DNA from: Candidatus Woesearchaeota archaeon
GTDB taxonomy: Archaea; Nanobdellota; Nanobdellia; Woesearchaeales; JACPJR01
Reading direction: 5' to 3'
DNA length: 64,000 nucleotides
Assembly: GCA_016187565.1 (NCBI GenBank)
Contig: JACPJR010000003.1
Span: 1 to 64,000 of the forward strand
A program made the translations under genes and the position numbers. Shown here piece after piece: positions 34,181-41,945 of the stretch. The stretch's first letter is position 1. Each line of letters opens with the position of its first letter. The notes below the pieces were generated by a model that did no database searches, had not been told where the DNA came from, and saw only the letters and a program-made list of their open reading frames with translations.

Positions 34181-35854
34181 CTAAGCGTGAGTATACCAGA
34201 ACACGTGTTTGTTTTTTTGCTTTTTATCGAGAATGGCAAAGAACTTTCGCTCAAATTGAAGAATGGTTTTTTCCGGGAGATCCTTAATCGTTGCTTCGGC
34301 AAGGCCTTTTTTCCGTGTGGTATCGGGCATCATGACTTCTAAAGGGATAAGGGTGTCTTGGACAGGAAGCCAATGCATGATCTTTGTTCCTTTTGCTTTA
34401 TAGACAGCTACCTCAAACGAGTCAAAGTACAGAGATTTTCCTTTTTTAACAAAATTCAGACAATCCATGAGGCGGTAGAGCTTTCCATCCTCGAGTTGTT
34501 TAAAGTCTTGTTTCTCAAGGTAAAATTCCTGGCTCAGGGTAAATCTTCGCTTTCCACGTTCTGGATCTTCAGGATGAAGTTTAAGTTCTACCTGTTTTGT
34601 TGGTGTTCCCTCGATAGTTACTTTCACCGGATCTTCGATCATAAAATACCGGTTACACTGCGCATCTAATAATCGCTTGTTATGCATGATTAAGTCATCC
34701 CAGGTTAGGGTTGCCTCTGCTTTAGTAATTCCTGTTTTGAGCACAAACTGCTGGATGGCTTTAGGCAAGAATCCTCGTCGTTGCAATGCAACTAAGGTTG
34801 TCAAGCGTGGATCATCCCAGCCAATAAGTTCCCCAGCATTAATTTTTTCACGGATAATTCTTCCACTACTTTCAACGCCTTCAAGATTGAAACGGGCAAA
34901 CTCCACAACCGTTGTTTCAGGAAGGTTAAGGAGTTTCTGGATATGACGCTGTAAAGGATTACGCATCTCAAATTCTTTACTCCTCAAGCGATGAGTAATT
35001 CCTTCAATGCCATCCATGATAGCGTTAACAAAATCATAGGTAGGCCATACCCTGTACCTTGTCTTTACTCGTGGATGTGGCGCAGTAACAATGCGCATGA
35101 TCGTAGGATCTCGCATCGTTGTATTCTGGTGATCAACCTTAATTTTCAATCGGAGAATTGCCGTTCCTTCATCCTGTTTGCGCATTGCTTTCCAAGCAGT
35201 TTGGTTTTTTTTGACACTTGTTATACGGCAGGTACAAGGAATACCTTTAAAGCGATTTGCCTTGATAACTTCACTTGTACAGGAACAAACATAGGCATTT
35301 CCGCTCTTGATGAGCTGTTCTGCATATGCATAGAATTGGTCAAGATAATCAGAGGCATAGTCGAGTTTGTCCCACTGCACACCTATCCATTGATAATTCT
35401 CAAGATGAATCCTGTAAAATTCTTCCTTTGCAAGTGCAGGATTCGTGTCTTCAAAGCGGAGCACAAACATGCCATGATATTTTTTTGCAAGGTTGTAATT
35501 TAAGAGAATAGCCTTGGCATGGCCTATATGGGGGTATTTACTGGGTTCAGGTGGAAATGCACTAACGATCTTTTCTCCTTCGGTGATCTTCAGAAAAGCA
35601 TACATATCTCGTTCTTGTTTTTTGGGTTGTGATGTTCCTCCCAAACTGTCCAATAAAAGCACTTGTTCTTCGCTTGTCTTTTGGTTTACCTCAGCAACAA
35701 GAGCGTTAATGGCTGGCATAAGTTCTTTAGCCTTTGCTCGTAACTCTGGGTGTTGGGCAAGAAGAATGCCGAGTACTGCATTGGGGTTCGCTTTTCCCGC
35801 AAATTTGCAGGCATTTTGTACAGCAGCAGCAAGAATAACTTTTTGCATGTCCAT
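34181..35854 (-). CDS. gltX: glutamyl-tRNA synthetase, archaeal type
   Basis: 557 residues, the expected archaeal GluRS length. A helical N-terminal extension (1-85) is followed by the class I catalytic core with FPPEPSKYPHIGHAKA (HIGH) and LRFEDTNP. A Cys cluster lies in CSCTSEVIKANRFKGIPCTC, followed by AIMDGIEGITH and GWDDPRLTT. The second signature reads NLEGVESSGR, without the usual lysine of KMSKS/MSKR. A beta-barrel anticodon domain of the GlnRS/archaeal GluRS type follows (about 390-557). TATA ATTTATATG (about 35877-35885) lies near -26, so it is leaderless. tRNA-Glu is in the same window at 14.6 kb. Confidence 0.95.
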   Translation of the reverse strand: MDMQKVILAAAVQNACKFAGKANPNAVLGILLAQHPELRAKAKELMPAINALVAEVNQKTSEEQVLLLDSLGGTSQPKKQERDMYAFLKITEGEKIVSAFPPEPSKYPHIGHAKAILLNYNLAKKYHGMFVLRFEDTNPALAKEEFYRIHLENYQWIGVQWDKLDYASDYLDQFYAYAEQLIKSGNAYVCSCTSEVIKANRFKGIPCTCRITSVKKNQTAWKAMRKQDEGTAILRLKIKVDHQNTTMRDPTIMRIVTAPHPRVKTRYRVWPTYDFVNAIMDGIEGITHRLRSKEFEMRNPLQRHIQKLLNLPETTVVEFARFNLEGVESSGRIIREKINAGELIGWDDPRLTTLVALQRRGFLPKAIQQFVLKTGITKAEATLTWDDLIMHNKRLLDAQCNRYFMIEDPVKVTIEGTPTKQVELKLHPEDPERGKRRFTLSQEFYLEKQDFKQLEDGKLYRLMDCLNFVKKGKSLYFDSFEVAVYKAKGTKIMHWLPVQDTLIPLEVMMPDTTRKKGLAEATIKDLPEKTILQFERKFFAILDKKQKNKHVFWYTHA

Positions 35855-35973
35855 GGTTCAGTGAGATAATATTTCCCATATAAATCTTCGTATTGTAGTG
35901 TCATTTCCCCTAGAAACTGTTTCTCAATCGAAAAGCTTATAAGTATCTATGCTTTACTATAGATATCTTTTAG

Positions 35974-36135
35974 GTGATAGAGATATTTTTCGAAGATTTG
36001 TACTGGAGAGGTAAGCTGTTAGTGTTTACATGGCACTTTAAAGAAGAGTTTGATACTTTAAGAAAACCAGTAGAATTTGTGTTAGATATACTGGATGATG
36101 GAGAACACGTATTAGTATCCAAAAACCAAAAATGA
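35974..36135 (+). CDS. 53-aa putative toxin of an MqsR/DUF4258-like pair
   Basis: A GTG-started ORF after TTTTAG whose TGA overlaps the next ATG as ATGA. The protein has an acidic/aromatic N-terminus, then TWHFKEEF, EFVLDILDDGEHVL and a short end. The His-helix-beta layout resembles small RNase toxins of the DUF4258/BrnT/MqsR kind, though it is shorter than usual (about 80-100 residues). The call depends mainly on the overlap with an MqsA/AbrB-like gene. Confidence 0.45.
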   Translation: MIEIFFEDLYWRGKLLVFTWHFKEEFDTLRKPVEFVLDILDDGEHVLVSKNQK

Positions 36136-36458
36136 AAAAGTTCATGAGAACTTGTTATAAATGTGGAACAGACGTTCAGATTAGTAAATGCGTAAAAGAA
36201 GGAATTAGCCTAAGCTGCTTAAAATGCCCTAAATGTGGGGAAGAATATTTTACTTCAAGTGAACTTATCAAGTTTGATATCAAAACTGGAAGAAGACAGC
36301 TTGTCAGGAAATTTGGTATTCTTGGGGATTCAATGGTTGTGAGACTTCCAACAAAAGTTGTAAAAAATTTTAAAATAAAACCAGGAGACTATGGTGTTTT
36401 TGAGGAAAAGCCAGAGGGAATTCTGATAAAACCAATTCATGCAAAGGAAATCGATTAG
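36132..36458 (+). CDS. zinc-ribbon plus SpoVT/AbrB-like antitoxin candidate
   Basis: 108 residues. The N-terminal zinc site CYKCG...CPKCGEEYF (about 8-40) is followed by an AbrB-type swapped-hairpin domain (about 58-105: FGILGDSMVVRLP, IKPGDYGVF, GILIKP). YgiT/MqsA-like zinc fingers joined to DNA-binding domains are classical antitoxins of toxin-first operons. Here the upstream 53-codon gene overlaps by 4 nt. Expected to neutralise the toxin and repress its own operon (inference). Confidence 0.7.
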   Translation: MKKFMRTCYKCGTDVQISKCVKEGISLSCLKCPKCGEEYFTSSELIKFDIKTGRRQLVRKFGILGDSMVVRLPTKVVKNFKIKPGDYGVFEEKPEGILIKPIHAKEID

Positions 36459-36478
36459 CCAATGTTTGATGCACTCAC

Positions 36479-36862
36479 TTATCGAATCTCACGAACCCAC
36501 ATCAGCCCTACTTTAATCATGGCCTTGTTGAACTTATCAGAAATACGGTATGTTTTCTTATAGAGATCATAATCAATAAGTCCCATGGCCTTCATTGGCG
36601 TTAGGATTCTATCGTAGAATTGACGCTTGTTGTAAGAAATCTTGACCTTTTTACCGAGATAGGGTGGCTTGTCTAAGGTCGTAACGATCTTTCCCTCATG
36701 CAGATCTGTTGCAAACATGGACATCTCTGTTTTGGTTATCTCTCCGCCCTTTTCTTTGAGATAGTTGATCAGCAATTTTCCAACAATCCGCTGTTGGTCA
36801 GTCGCAAAGATAATTTCGTATATGTCCTCAGGTAAATTGAAACGATCAAAGAGTATTACCAT
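36479..36862 (-). CDS. winged-helix-like regulator, unknown family
   Basis: 127 residues from ATG 36862, with GGGGGGTG upstream; the alternative TTG at 36889 lies inside an operator palindrome. The N-terminal part (FNLPEDIYEIIFATDQQ), helices (GKLLINYLKEKGGEITKTEM) and the C-terminal strand region (VKISYNKRQFYDRILTPMKA, YKKTYRISDKF) resemble a winged helix. A 10-bp inverted repeat flanks its TATA box, which argues for autorepression. Function otherwise unknown. Confidence 0.6.
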   Translation of the reverse strand: MVILFDRFNLPEDIYEIIFATDQQRIVGKLLINYLKEKGGEITKTEMSMFATDLHEGKIVTTLDKPPYLGKKVKISYNKRQFYDRILTPMKAMGLIDYDLYKKTYRISDKFNKAMIKVGLMWVREIR

Positions 36863-36881
36863 CGTTTTTACACCCCCCAAC

Positions 36882-36927
36882 GTATACAAAATATCCTCCT
36901 CTATATAAATGTTACTCTTTTGTATAC
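36882..36927 (-). promoter_or_regulatory. TATA box flanked by a perfect 10-bp inverted repeat
   Basis: GTATACAAAA (36882-36891) and TTTTGTATAC (36918-36927) flank the minus-strand TATA box (complement of 36901-36909, ATTTATATAG). A dimeric repressor bound to both arms would block TBP/TFB. The remainder of the gap to the next gene (36928-37298) holds only MITE copy B and a TATA box. Confidence 0.65.
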
Positions 36928-37046
36928 CAATGCCTGAGATCTTATATTACTCTCATGAACTATAGATTATGGGGTGGTTTGTAGATCATTCATTCTTCAC
37001 TAACAAACCCATACACGTTTGCGTAACATCGTTGAAATTTAAAATC

Positions 37047-37211
37047 AGCTTCATCCAACAATTCGCTAACGCTCAAGTTAGCAGCTTCAAAGTCCTGTAT
37101 ATTGTGTATGATCGCCGACATTCCCCGTAAGGGACATCCCCCTTGTCGGTTGGATTCAATAATGTGATGGGACTTTGACTTGAGCTGCTAACCCTTTTTT
37201 TGGATGAAGCT
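37047..37211 (-). mobile_element. MITE-like element, copy B (165 bp)
   Basis: Reverse complement of copy A with about a dozen differences. Termini are AGCTTCATCCA / TGGATGAAGCT, and it is flanked by the 9-bp direct repeat TTTAAAATC (37038-37046 and 37212-37220). It is inserted directly upstream of the promoter of the coiled-coil gene. Confidence 0.85.
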
Positions 37212-37298
37212 TTTAAAATCGAAACGTTTAAATACATCAGAGCTTGCAGTATGCAGAGCATCAGGATGTCAAACATTTCTGTAAAAAAAGAGGAGAAT

Positions 37299-37910
37299 AT
37301 GGCAGAAGAAGCAGATGACTCGTATGAGTTAATGCCCCAAAAAGAAATTGTCGAGATTAGGAAAGAGCTTGACCGTCTTAAAAAGAATCCTTTGGGCGAG
37401 AATACCAACACTGATACACTCTTGGACGCTCTTCGCGATCTTTCTCATACTATGAAAGACCTCCATCAGTTATTTAGTACTGCAGCAAAAGATCTGAAAG
37501 AGGAAGAGGTCCAGTTGCAGCCTGAACAAAAACTCCATGACGAAAGTCTTGCAAAGAAAATAGATACACTTATTGAACAGAATAAGAAAATTGCCCAAGG
37601 CATTGTTACTGTTGCAGAAATGCTCAAGGAGTTGAAAGAACGGAAGGACGAGGCTTCGCTCATGAAACGATATTCTATGCCACGACGTCCTGCGATGATG
37701 TCACCTCCACCACCACCAATTCCTTCACCGCCTCCATCACGACAAGAACGCCAACCACAGCCAACCTGGCAGCCACCGAAAGATCAGAGTAATGACGTTA
37801 CTGGGTTATTCGAAACCCCACCAGTGGTTCCTCCACTCACCGAGGCGCCTATTCCGACTGGCTTTGATGATCCACGAAAGAAAACGCTTTTTGGACGATT
37901 AAGAAAATGA
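37299..37910 (+). CDS. coiled-coil, proline-rich protein, about 203 aa
   Basis: ATG 37299 is preferred (GAGGAG just upstream; earlier in-frame ATGs reach into the MITE). The N-terminal two-thirds is acidic coiled coil (EIVEIRKELDRLKKN, LLDALRDLSHTMKDLHQLF, KKIDTLIEQNKKIAQ). Then comes a Pro-rich linker (SPPPPPIPSPPP, about 130-180) and a basic end (FGRLRK). No enzyme motif; a scaffold or cell-envelope role is possible. TATA-like CGTTTAAATA at about 37223-37232. Its stop overlaps the next gene (ATGA). Confidence 0.6.
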   Translation: MAEEADDSYELMPQKEIVEIRKELDRLKKNPLGENTNTDTLLDALRDLSHTMKDLHQLFSTAAKDLKEEEVQLQPEQKLHDESLAKKIDTLIEQNKKIAQGIVTVAEMLKELKERKDEASLMKRYSMPRRPAMMSPPPPPIPSPPPSRQERQPQPTWQPPKDQSNDVTGLFETPPVVPPLTEAPIPTGFDDPRKKTLFGRLRK

Positions 37911-38176
37911 TCCAGACAACGCAGCAGGTGAGAAGACTTTTGCTGCATTTATGTCGTGCAGCCCAAACCAGAGAAAGCACGGTCGTTTCTTTGTCTCCTT
38001 CTCAAGCATCACCTTCAGAAAATACCAAAAAACTACAAGAATTGTTAATAATTATCGAACAGAAGTATCTCCAATTGCAGGAAAATAATGCGCATGATCC
38101 AGTCCTTATGGAGGCCCTTGCTCAGCGTATTTCTCAACTTAAGGAACGACTCCAGCAAACAGCAAACACTAGCTAA
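37907..38176 (+). CDS. small coiled-coil protein, 89 aa
   Basis: Overlaps the preceding stop by 4 nt, so it is translationally coupled. Residues about 40-85 form a helix with heptad Leu/Ile (LQELLIIIEQKYLQLQ, then ALAQRISQLKERLQQ). It probably associates with the upstream coiled-coil protein. Function unknown. It overlaps the convergent histone-like gene by 4 nt. Confidence 0.5.
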   Translation: MIQTTQQVRRLLLHLCRAAQTRESTVVSLSPSQASPSENTKKLQELLIIIEQKYLQLQENNAHDPVLMEALAQRISQLKERLQQTANTS

Positions 38177-38343
38177 AGATCTCTTCCCATCACGGTTTTT
38201 CTGCCATTGGCCTCTGCGCGTATGCATGCTTCTTTAATGAGTGCCTTTACTTTTTCATTCAAGGCATCGGCAAAATCTCCAGCAATATTAAACTCCCCAA
38301 CTAAATCTTTTAATTTGCTTCGTATAATAATAGATTCAGTCAT
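38173..38343 (-). CDS. short archaeal histone-fold protein, 56 aa
   Basis: An ORF of 57 codons including stop. The product begins MTESIIIRSKLKD and contains NIAGDFADALNEKVKALI, then EACIRAEANGRKTVMGRDL. This matches the archaeal histone-fold pattern: a long central helix, the RT pair (RKTV) and the terminal RDL. It resembles the short DNA-binding histones of DPANN archaea. TATA-like TTTATATAG lies near 38390-38398, with GGATGTGAT before the ATG. It would compact or organise DNA. Confidence 0.75.
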   Translation of the reverse strand: MTESIIIRSKLKDLVGEFNIAGDFADALNEKVKALIKEACIRAEANGRKTVMGRDL

Positions 38344-38462
38344 AGTATCACATCCGTTATCGTGTTTGATTATCTAGGAGGTGCTTGTCTATATAAACAT
38401 TTCTTGCGGAAAAAGATCTGAGCCAACAAATATATAAAGGGTATGATGTACCCACGACTTAG

Positions 38463-38570
38463 GGGCTGGTAGTTCAATCCGGACACGATACCGTAACGGT
38501 ACGTAACGTGGGAGACTAGAACGTCCGCTTGGCTTGCGGAAGGCTCCGGGTTCAAATCCCGGCCAGTCCA
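38463..38570 (+). tRNA. tRNA-Ala(GGC) with D-loop insertion
   Basis: Acceptor GGGCTGG/CCAGTCC with discriminator A. It includes the G3-U70 wobble that marks alanine tRNAs. D-stem GTTC/GAAC, anticodon arm TCCGC-TTGGCTT-GCGGA (anticodon GGC), T-arm CCGGG-TTCAAAT-CCCGG. About 34 extra nt follow CCGG in the D-loop and fold as TACCG-TAA-CGGTA within CACG/CGTG. Removing them leaves about 74 nt. TATA box (ATATATAAAG) about 26 bp upstream. Confidence 0.88.
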
Positions 38571-38612
38571 TTATTTCTCAAGTTAAGTCAAGTGTTTAAC
38601 TGAACATCCGAA

Positions 38613-40010
38613 TCATAAAATGCACACCACGCCCGTATCAGCATCAACCACAACAAAGTTTCCATTCTTCAGGACTTTCGTTGCATTGCCCGTACCAACG
38701 ATGCACGGTAATCCCAACTCTCTGCTGACAATGGCTGCATGCGAGAGAAGTCCACCTTCATCAGTGACAATCGCAGCTGCTTTCTGCATCGCAGGGACAT
38801 AGTCAGGATGCGTGGTTACAGCAACGAGAATAGATCCAGGAGTAACATGACGAAGATCTCCAACAGTTCTTACAATCGCAACCTTGCCTTTTGCTTTTCC
38901 TTTTGTTGCTCCCATTCCTTTGATGATGGTTTGGTCAATAGCATCTTCTTTGAAACCGAGTTGTGCAAGTGTTTTGGGAATATGTTCTGTCACACAGATG
39001 GTTGTATTGGTCTCATTGTTCTGAAGGTACATCAAAAATCCTTGTTTACGTTGAGCAATAAGTGCACTAAGCGTTTTCTCAGGAAGAGTGGTTGAAACAG
39101 CATCTTCACAGGCCGCAAGAATTTCTTTCTCAGTAAGATATGCTATTTCTTGGAGTGATAAACCCATGCGTTTTCCAAGAGCAGTGAAGAATGGCTGAAT
39201 AGAGAATATCCCCTGTCTTCTGAAGTCATCACGTTTATCTTTGAGGTAGGCAAGCTCAGCGATCATCTTGAATATTCCCTGTTCTTTTGTATTCAGGTTG
39301 GCACGTTGGACTGCATCATCAAGAGAAAGTTCTGACAAAGTATTAGAGGATGGTTTTACCTCTTTGATGTATGCTTCTACTTGTGTTAATGTCCATGGTG
39401 TGTTGTGGAGATCTAAGCACGGTAACCACTGATAGGTTTTCCAAAATCGTTCAACTGCAGCATGTTTTTCATTCTCGCTCATGATTTGTGCAATCCGTTG
39501 CGCTTGCTCCTGCATAATAACTACGGTACTTTTCTGTTGCGGTTTAAAGAGCGCTGTGCGAACACTATTATCAACATTTCCGAGCAATGTATTCCCGTAG
39601 TTTGTCCAGTACTCATTTAATAAATAGCCGAGCCAGAGCACACAGCAATAGTCCAGTGCACGTTGTTGGTATTCCCGGTAGCATTGTGCAAGTCCTTTAA
39701 GAGACATTTCTTCAAGGTTTTGTTGGCCAAGACGTTGTGCATACGCCACGTATTCCTCACCAAGCTTGTAGAGTTCATGCACAAACAAACGAAATTTTTT
39801 TTCATCCCCTGAGAATTTCTGAATAATGTGCTCCATGAATTCCTGCTCTTCAGTTTCCTCAAAATAGCAACACTGATTATGATTTGCCGGCAGAATCAAT
39901 TGATGACGTATGGGATAATCGAGCATCTTTGCCCTTTTTCCAAGTGAATGGAGTGCCATCTCACAGTACTGTACAGAATATTCTCTACTCCAGATCTTTT
40001 TCCACTTCAT
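38613..40010 (-). CDS. PEP-utilising swivelling-domain protein (PEP synthase-like C-terminus)
   Basis: 465 residues. The last roughly 90 residues are the phosphohistidine swivelling domain of PEP synthase/PPDK/enzyme I: IVRTVGDL, TTHPDYVPAMQKAAAIVTDEG and GGLLSHAAIVSRELG with the conserved His, then LPCIVGTGNAT. The long N-terminal region (1-370) is helical and does not resemble the ATP-grasp or TIM-barrel domains. It is therefore a partial-architecture protein, possibly a phosphocarrier or kinase-like enzyme of unknown substrate. TATA TTTATAAAAA (about 40034-40043) near -27 implies leaderless transcription. Confidence 0.8.
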   Translation of the reverse strand: MKWKKIWSREYSVQYCEMALHSLGKRAKMLDYPIRHQLILPANHNQCCYFEETEEQEFMEHIIQKFSGDEKKFRLFVHELYKLGEEYVAYAQRLGQQNLEEMSLKGLAQCYREYQQRALDYCCVLWLGYLLNEYWTNYGNTLLGNVDNSVRTALFKPQQKSTVVIMQEQAQRIAQIMSENEKHAAVERFWKTYQWLPCLDLHNTPWTLTQVEAYIKEVKPSSNTLSELSLDDAVQRANLNTKEQGIFKMIAELAYLKDKRDDFRRQGIFSIQPFFTALGKRMGLSLQEIAYLTEKEILAACEDAVSTTLPEKTLSALIAQRKQGFLMYLQNNETNTTICVTEHIPKTLAQLGFKEDAIDQTIIKGMGATKGKAKGKVAIVRTVGDLRHVTPGSILVAVTTHPDYVPAMQKAAAIVTDEGGLLSHAAIVSRELGLPCIVGTGNATKVLKNGNFVVVDADTGVVCIL

Positions 40011-40140
40011 AGATAAACAAACACAAAAATTGATTTTTTTATAAATGTGTTGCTTAAAAGTTATTGAAAAAGTGATTAGTGATGGATAAGAACAAAAAAA
40101 GATAAACCTTTAAAAATAAAGCAAAAATCGCTCCATCATC

Positions 40141-41295
40141 ATGCAAAAACACTATAATATTGCCATACTTCCAGGTGATGGAATCGGTGTTGAAGTTGTG
40201 CAACAAGGATGCAGAGTCCTTGAAAAGGCAGCTGAAAACAGTGGATTTAAAGTTACTCTTCATCAGACACCATGGTCGTCACAGTACCTTATTGATGAAA
40301 AACATGTAGTTAAGGACGGTTCTGGACTCTATGTCCCTAATAGAGAATCTCCTCTTGCTGCGTCTGATAACAAAGGTCTTACTCTTCCAGAGGAATTCAT
40401 TGCAGGTCTACGACAAAATGACGATGCTATGCTCTTTGGTTCAATTGGTGATCCACGTGTTCAGCGTGGTGTTGTTGAACGTGCAATTATCGGAGGATTG
40501 CGATGGCACCCAACCTTAGACTTGTATGTGAATCTCAGGCCAGTCAAATTATACGATGAGGAGATGTGTATCCTTAAACGTGTTACTCCAAAAGATCTTG
40601 ATGTCATTGTTGTCAGAGAAAATCTTGAAGACTGTTATACTAGCAAAGGAGAAATCCATTATAGAGGAGAACCTGAGGAGTACGCAGTACGATCAGTTAT
40701 TGCTAGCAGAAGGGGAACAGAAAGAATTATTCGCTATGCATTTCAATATGCTCGGGAACATGGAAGAAAAACAGTTACGTTAGTAGATAAAGCGAATGTT
40801 ATGAATGGTGATATAGGGCTGATATGGCGAGAAACGTTTGAAAGAGTTAAGCAGGAATATGGTGACATACGCACCAATGCAAAATACATTGATGACGCCT
40901 GTGCTGAATTGGCAACGAATCCTAGTTCATTTGATATCATTGTAACCTCGAATTTATTTGGCGATATCGTCAGCGATATTGCTTCAGGATTAACAGGTGC
41001 AAGGGGAATGGCGGGATCAGGAAATATTCATCCAAGACAATTTTCTGTTTTTGAACCTACTCATGGAACAGCCCCTGACTTAAAACCCGGCGAAGCTAAT
41101 CCCTTAGGAACTATTTTTGCCGTAGCATTGATGCTTGATCATCTTGGTCAATCGAGCTCGGTTATGTCTATTAACAGAGCAGTTCAATCTCTCTTTGATA
41201 CGAAAGTATTTACTGCAGAAACATTTAGAAGAGGGTCTCAGGGTAAACAATCATCTACTGAAATAACCAATCGTGTTCTTGAACAGATGAATTAA
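40141..41295 (+). CDS. isocitrate/isopropylmalate dehydrogenase-family enzyme
   Basis: 384 residues. NAD(P)-dependent oxidative decarboxylation of a 2-hydroxy acid. Motifs are ILPGDGIGVEVV, VVRENLEDCYTSKG (substrate-binding Arg and Tyr), DKANVMNGDIGLIW (catalytic Lys), TSNLFGDIVSDIASGLTG with the metal-binding Asp, and FEPTHGTAPDLKPGEANP. The cofactor loop (HGTAPD) hints at NAD rather than NADP. Whether it is isocitrate, isopropylmalate or another substrate cannot be decided; no leu genes are adjacent. TATA-like CTTTAAAAAT at about 40109-40118. Confidence 0.88.
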   Translation: MQKHYNIAILPGDGIGVEVVQQGCRVLEKAAENSGFKVTLHQTPWSSQYLIDEKHVVKDGSGLYVPNRESPLAASDNKGLTLPEEFIAGLRQNDDAMLFGSIGDPRVQRGVVERAIIGGLRWHPTLDLYVNLRPVKLYDEEMCILKRVTPKDLDVIVVRENLEDCYTSKGEIHYRGEPEEYAVRSVIASRRGTERIIRYAFQYAREHGRKTVTLVDKANVMNGDIGLIWRETFERVKQEYGDIRTNAKYIDDACAELATNPSSFDIIVTSNLFGDIVSDIASGLTGARGMAGSGNIHPRQFSVFEPTHGTAPDLKPGEANPLGTIFAVALMLDHLGQSSSVMSINRAVQSLFDTKVFTAETFRRGSQGKQSSTEITNRVLEQMN

Positions 41296-41429
41296 ACGAC
41301 AGAGAAAGTAAATTTATCTCAAAATAACTCAATACTCTGCTTATTTCTTTGACTATTTTCACAGTAGAAACCTATTTATACTTTGCCGTCTTTTTTTATT
41401 TCACACCATGAAGGTGGCTGAGGTACTTT

Positions 41430-41918
41430 ATGATTGCTCTCATTGCAGACACGCACGATAATACGCCGTTGATTGAGAAAGCAGTACGATTAATAAAAGC
41501 AGAGAAGCCAGATTTTGTTCTTCATCTAGGCGATATCTGTGCTCCTGCGAGTGTTCTTTTATTTCAAGGATTACCGATGCGCTTTATTCATGGAAACTGC
41601 GACGGCCATTTGCTGCTGATTGCGCAACGAATAAAAGAGATCAATGGTTTGTTCTATGAATCGGATTTTGCTGAATTTTCCCATGAAGGGAAAAGGTTTG
41701 CTGCTTATCACGGTACGAATCCTGTATTCCTTGATTTGCTCATGAGTTGTGGCCAGTATGATTACGTACTCCATGGTCATGATCATAAGCGTAGAGATGG
41801 TAAGGTTAAAAAAACGCGCGTCATTAATCCCGGCGCTTTTTACCCAAGAAATATTGACAAGCCAACCGTTGCGTTCTTGCATCCTCGGACAGGAGAGTCA
41901 CGTTTTGTTGAGTTATAG
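41430..41918 (+). CDS. metallophosphoesterase, YfcE/MJ0936-like
   Basis: 162 residues. All five calcineurin-like blocks are visible: ALIADTHDN, LHLGDI, IHGNCDG, AYHGTNP and VLHGHDHKR with the metal ligands intact, plus NPGAFYPRN at the end. Family members are small phosphodiesterases of broad specificity. GAGGTAC lies just before the ATG, and TATA (TATTTATAC) at about 41371. Convergent with the transketolase gene. Confidence 0.92.
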   Translation: MIALIADTHDNTPLIEKAVRLIKAEKPDFVLHLGDICAPASVLLFQGLPMRFIHGNCDGHLLLIAQRIKEINGLFYESDFAEFSHEGKRFAAYHGTNPVFLDLLMSCGQYDYVLHGHDHKRRDGKVKKTRVINPGAFYPRNIDKPTVAFLHPRTGESRFVEL

Positions 41919-41945
41919 ATTATTTTAGGTTACTGTAGGTTGCGG

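Noticed and set aside
37073-37411. A 112-codon minus-strand ORF over MITE copy B and the coiled-coil gene
   Set aside because: Half is mobile element and half is antisense to a better-supported gene with promoter and ribosome binding site.
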